From contig WTKN01000389.1 in assembly GCA_011524395.1 (NCBI GenBank), positions 1 through 64,000 on the forward strand: DNA of 64,000 nucleotides, given 5' to 3'. The notes under the pieces are model-generated. The model saw nothing but the letters and a program-made list of their open reading frames with translations, made no database searches and was not told the DNA's origin. Both the position numbers and the translations under genes were made by a program. This DNA comes from Moorena sp. SS36440bin_2. Lineage in GTDB: Bacteria > Cyanobacteriota > Cyanobacteriia > Cyanobacteriales > Coleofasciculaceae. Shown piece by piece: positions 61,389 to 64,000 of this stretch; the first letter of the stretch is position 1, and the number at the start of each line of letters is the position of its first letter.

Positions 61389-62744
61389 CTACAAAATTTT
61401 GCGCCCAGTCAAAATTCCCCGCACTTCCAACATGGCAGAATAAGTAGGCAAAATATGAAGGGTTTCATGATCTGGAGTTTGTTCCAAAGCGGTAGCGATC
61501 GCGTCTGATAAATCTTCTTTAATAATCAATTGGCAATTAGTCTGGTCTTGATTCTGGTCTTGATTCTGGCTGTATTGTAGACGGATTGCCATATCATAAA
61601 CGCGATCGCCACTGACTACTACAGTTCCCCCTGAGTTCACTAATTTCTCTGTATCCACATCCCAAATCCAAGACACATCTGTGCCATCAGGGGTTCGGTC
61701 ATTGAGTACCACTAGCTTAGTGGATGCTCCACCTTGTTTTTGCAAGTCATTTACAGCCCGAATCGTTTCATTCATCCCTACTGGATTTTTGGATAACAGA
61801 ATCCGAACCCGCTTCCCATCCACAACTAATTCTTCTGCTCGTCCAAAGGCAGCGCGAAAGCTTTTAATACTGTTGTAGATGGTATCCCGGTCAATTCCCA
61901 TCTCTATGGCTAGTAATCCCGCTGCCAATGTGTTGTATTTGTTATAGATACCAATTAATATTTGTGGCCACTGGCTACTATTGACTCCGAGTTGAGGTTT
62001 ACTAAAGCCACATTGAGGACAGTGATAGTCTCCTAGATGGGACAGATAAACCCCCTCATAGTCCAGGGGATGTCCACAACTGGGGCAGTAAATTGAGTCA
62101 ACGGCATGGGGAATTTCATCAAGATAGAGATCTGGCTCATTTAACCCAAAGAAAAGAACTCTCTGGGGTAACTGTTGACCGAGGTAAGAAAGGGTAGGGT
62201 CATCGCCGTTTAAAACCACAACGGTTTCCTGAGGTAACGGAGCGATCGCATTTTGCCAGCGACGGCTAATGGTATCCACTTCGCCATAACGATCCAGCTG
62301 GTCACGAAACAGGTTTAAGCCCAAAATAAATTTAGGCTGACAATCAAGCAATACCAAGGGCAGCACATTTTCATCCACTTCCAAAAGGGCGTAGTCAGCA
62401 TCCAACTGACCAATGCCATTGGTATGAACTAGGAGTGCTGTTACTAAGCCATTAATCAAATTTGCCCCAGTACTATTGTGAGCAACTTGCCAACCAAGGT
62501 CTTCCAGGATAGTGCATAGAAGTAGAGAGGTGGTAGTTTTACCGTTAGTACCAACAATTAGAATCACACCTCGTCTGACCTGATCTAAGAGTAACGGCAG
62601 GACTTGAGGCTGGAGACGACGGGCAATTGCTCCAGGCAGAACACTTGCTGCCCCTAGGTTTAATAACCGAACCAGAGCGGTGACGGTTTTGGCAATGCCT
62701 ACGGATAACCCTAATCGTAATCTATCGATAATTGATCTAGTCAC
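61389..62744 (-). CDS. murT: MurT-like lipid II isoglutaminyl synthase subunit (Mur ligase plus DUF1727)
   Basis: About 451 residues from the GTG at 62744; the track extends 46 residues further to another GTG, but that part is unlike the family. Mur ligase P-loop ILIVGTNGKTTTSLLLCTIL, ADYALLEVDENVLP, FILGLNLFRDQLDRYGEVDTI, and a rubredoxin-like zinc ribbon CPSCGHPLDYEGVYLSHLGDYHCPQCGFS. The C-terminal DUF1727 part includes LSKNPVGMNETIRAV, LNDRTPDGTDVSWIWDVD and the end LPTYSAMLEVRGIL. With GatD it amidates the D-Glu of peptidoglycan stem peptides. GatD normally follows; downstream here is only the Uma2 remnant and DUF58. A slippage repeat adds NQDQNQDQ. Confidence 0.88.
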   Translation of the reverse strand: MTRSIIDRLRLGLSVGIAKTVTALVRLLNLGAASVLPGAIARRLQPQVLPLLLDQVRRGVILIVGTNGKTTTSLLLCTILEDLGWQVAHNSTGANLINGLVTALLVHTNGIGQLDADYALLEVDENVLPLVLLDCQPKFILGLNLFRDQLDRYGEVDTISRRWQNAIAPLPQETVVVLNGDDPTLSYLGQQLPQRVLFFGLNEPDLYLDEIPHAVDSIYCPSCGHPLDYEGVYLSHLGDYHCPQCGFSKPQLGVNSSQWPQILIGIYNKYNTLAAGLLAIEMGIDRDTIYNSIKSFRAAFGRAEELVVDGKRVRILLSKNPVGMNETIRAVNDLQKQGGASTKLVVLNDRTPDGTDVSWIWDVDTEKLVNSGGTVVVSGDRVYDMAIRLQYSQNQDQNQDQTNCQLIIKEDLSDAIATALEQTPDHETLHILPTYSAMLEVRGILTGRKIL

Positions 62745-62951
62745 GGGATGAAAGCTAAAAGTTGTTCGTGGATAGAAAGAGTCGGAACACAAGATGAACG
62801 CATCAGGATCGAAATTTCCGATGAAAGCGAAAAACCTACCATTGATTAAGAGGATAATTAGGGAAGATTTCACGCCCACCACAGCGCAAGTGCTTCACTG
62901 TGTCCTTCATGCAATAGTGCTGCATCGTTCATCTTTGATACTTAATAGGCA

Positions 62952-64000
62952 ATGCTACCAGTTCAAGAAGCAGAGTCAATCATTCTCAATTTGGTTCAAC
63001 CCTTTGACCCACGGCTGGAAACACAGGTGGTAGAGCTATCCGCTGCCACTAATAGAATTCTGGCAGCAACAGTGACCAGTAACTTAGATTTTCCCCACTG
63101 GGATAATTCAGCCATGGATGGGTATGCCGTGCATTATAGCGATGTCCAATCCTGCAATCGCGAACAACCAGTAGTTTTGACTATTGTCGAAGAAATCCCT
63201 GCTGGATATCAACCCCAATGTGAAGTGAAACCGGGACAAGCCTCACGGATTTTTACTGGAGGTTGTATGCCAAAAGGAGCTGATACGGTGGTTATCCAAG
63301 AAAACACCAAGCTCCAGGACAACCAGGTGGTGATTTTGGAGGCTCCCCAACCCCAAGCGTTTGTCCGTCATCGGGCATCTTTTTACCAAGCCCAAACCAG
63401 TCTTATGAAACCAGGCATTAGGCTTGGTGCTCCAGAAATTGCCGTCTTAGCTGCAGCCCAGTGTAACCAATTGACAGTGTATCGGCGTCCTCGGGTGGCA
63501 CTTTTTTCCACTGGCAACGAGCTAGTAACCCCTGACCAACCCCTAAAACCTGGTCAAATTGTGGATTCTAATCAGTATGCCTTGGCTACCTTTGTCTCCC
63601 TATTGGGAGGAGTACCCATACCTATGGGGATTGTGCGCGATCAGCCAGACGATCTAAAAAATGCGATCGCAAACGCTATATCCCAAGCAGATATGGTTCT
63701 ATCTACTGGCGGTGTATCAGTGGGAGATTATGACTATGTAGACAAAATCTTAGCCCAGCTCGGGGCAGAGATTCACATCCACTCGGTTGCCGTTAAACCC
63801 GGTAAACCCCTAACAGTTGCTACCTTTACCTCCCCCTTGCCTAATTCCCCAGAAGAAAGTGATCTTTCTAATACTCCCTCCTGTTCAAAACGTCCAGTAC
63901 TGTACTTTGGTCTACCTGGGAATCCCGTTTCAGCACTAGTCAGTTGTTGGCGCTTTGTTAAACCAGCACTGTTAAAACTATCTGGTTTACCGGAGGAAGT
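62952..64000 (+). CDS. moeA: Molybdopterin molybdotransferase MoeA, partial (runs off the window)
   Basis: Absent from the ORF track because it has no stop in the window. ATG at 62952; 349 complete codons visible of about 410 expected. MLPVQEAESIILNLV, LDFPHWDNSAMDGYAV, ASRIFTGGCMPKGADTVVIQENT, RPRVALFSTGNELVTP, GQIVDSNQYALATFVSLLGG, MVLSTGGVSVGDYDYV, VAVKPGKPLTVATF and YFGLPGNPVSALVSCWRFVKPAL are the MoeA domains in order. Inserts molybdate into adenylylated molybdopterin for nitrate reductase and other enzymes. Divergent from murT; the spacer between the starts is about 200 bases. A Ser/Pro-rich insert (SPLPNSPEESDLSNTPSCSKR) precedes the last motif. Confidence 0.95.
   Translation, partial: MLPVQEAESIILNLVQPFDPRLETQVVELSAATNRILAATVTSNLDFPHWDNSAMDGYAVHYSDVQSCNREQPVVLTIVEEIPAGYQPQCEVKPGQASRIFTGGCMPKGADTVVIQENTKLQDNQVVILEAPQPQAFVRHRASFYQAQTSLMKPGIRLGAPEIAVLAAAQCNQLTVYRRPRVALFSTGNELVTPDQPLKPGQIVDSNQYALATFVSLLGGVPIPMGIVRDQPDDLKNAIANAISQADMVLSTGGVSVGDYDYVDKILAQLGAEIHIHSVAVKPGKPLTVATFTSPLPNSPEESDLSNTPSCSKRPVLYFGLPGNPVSALVSCWRFVKPALLKLSGLPEE

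Noticed and set aside
1-64000. tRNA, rRNA, tmRNA, riboswitch or biosynthetic gene cluster
   Set aside because: No cloverleaf with a GGTTCRA T-arm, no rRNA motifs, no tmRNA near smpB, and no PKS/NRPS or prophage genes were seen; a covariance-model search would be needed to exclude small RNAs.

Overview
The window looks like chromosomal DNA of a filamentous, non-heterocystous cyanobacterium, most like Moorena/Coleofasciculus-type genomes (genus is inference). Reasons: more than twenty GCGATCGC (HIP1) octamers seen by eye; cyanobacterial genes such as sasA, ictB, GUN4, ferredoxin-thioredoxin reductase, DUF760, DUF928, DUF2358, DUF4278 and a group 2 sigma factor; many heptamer tandem repeats; and a GC-rich palindromic repeat that invades genes and intergenic DNA. 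I found no tRNA, rRNA, CRISPR array or prophage.

Layout. 1-6.9 kb is a conflict-gene island on the minus strand: a truncated DUF29 gene, a giant three-TIR/TM/14-WD40 protein, and a two-gene SLOG (LSDAT/TRPM-like sensor) plus SLATT/DUF4231 membrane-effector module. 7-13 kb holds YebC and a tight three-gene signalling operon (GAF/PAS histidine kinase, REC-GGDEF-EAL, REC-kinase whose phosphoacceptor His is Tyr). 13.6-21.3 kb is mostly housekeeping: histidine phosphatase, sigma factor, DUF760, MutY, SasA, GH57 glucan enzyme, TatC. 21.9-26.2 kb has a secreted FAD oxidoreductase, a DUF4870 protein, a broken IS200/IS605 tnpB and a solo right-end remnant. 26.2-34.1 kb is a surface-polysaccharide/membrane glycosyltransferase block: two convergent GT39 paralogues, a GT-C-like membrane protein and a Wzc-type tyrosine autokinase. 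34.6-46.9 kb: HisA, propeller-transglutaminase, DUF928, DUF2358, ArsA/Get3-like ATPase, DUF4278, SmpB, IctB, a GAF pseudokinase, GUN4 and an RfaE2-like nucleotidyltransferase. 47.3-48.7 kb is a second tnpB element, frameshifted by one base. 49.7-52.6 kb: LuxR-type response regulator and Icd. 52.8-57.7 kb: lipopolysaccharide-transport genes (LptF/G, LptB, LptA-like), DUF309 and FtrC. 57.8-59.6 kb is a third, intact tnpB element lacking a zinc finger, with a divergent small DNA-binding-like gene and strong palindromes at both ends. 59.8-64 kb: DUF58, an Uma2 pseudogene, MurT and a MoeA gene that runs off the window.

How things fit together. The SLOG-SLATT pair reads as a sensor plus pore effector and lies beside a TIR protein whose three TIR domains each keep the glutamate expected for NAD cleavage, so 0.3-6.9 kb is the best candidate for an uncharacterised immune system. 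The second theme is genome plasticity: three tnpB elements in three states (intact, one-base frameshift, 47-nt insertion), solo IS right ends, and a short palindromic repeat found in tnpB, lptA, an Uma2 remnant and between a Shine-Dalgarno and its start codon. All functional statements are by recognition of sequence motifs; no searches were run.
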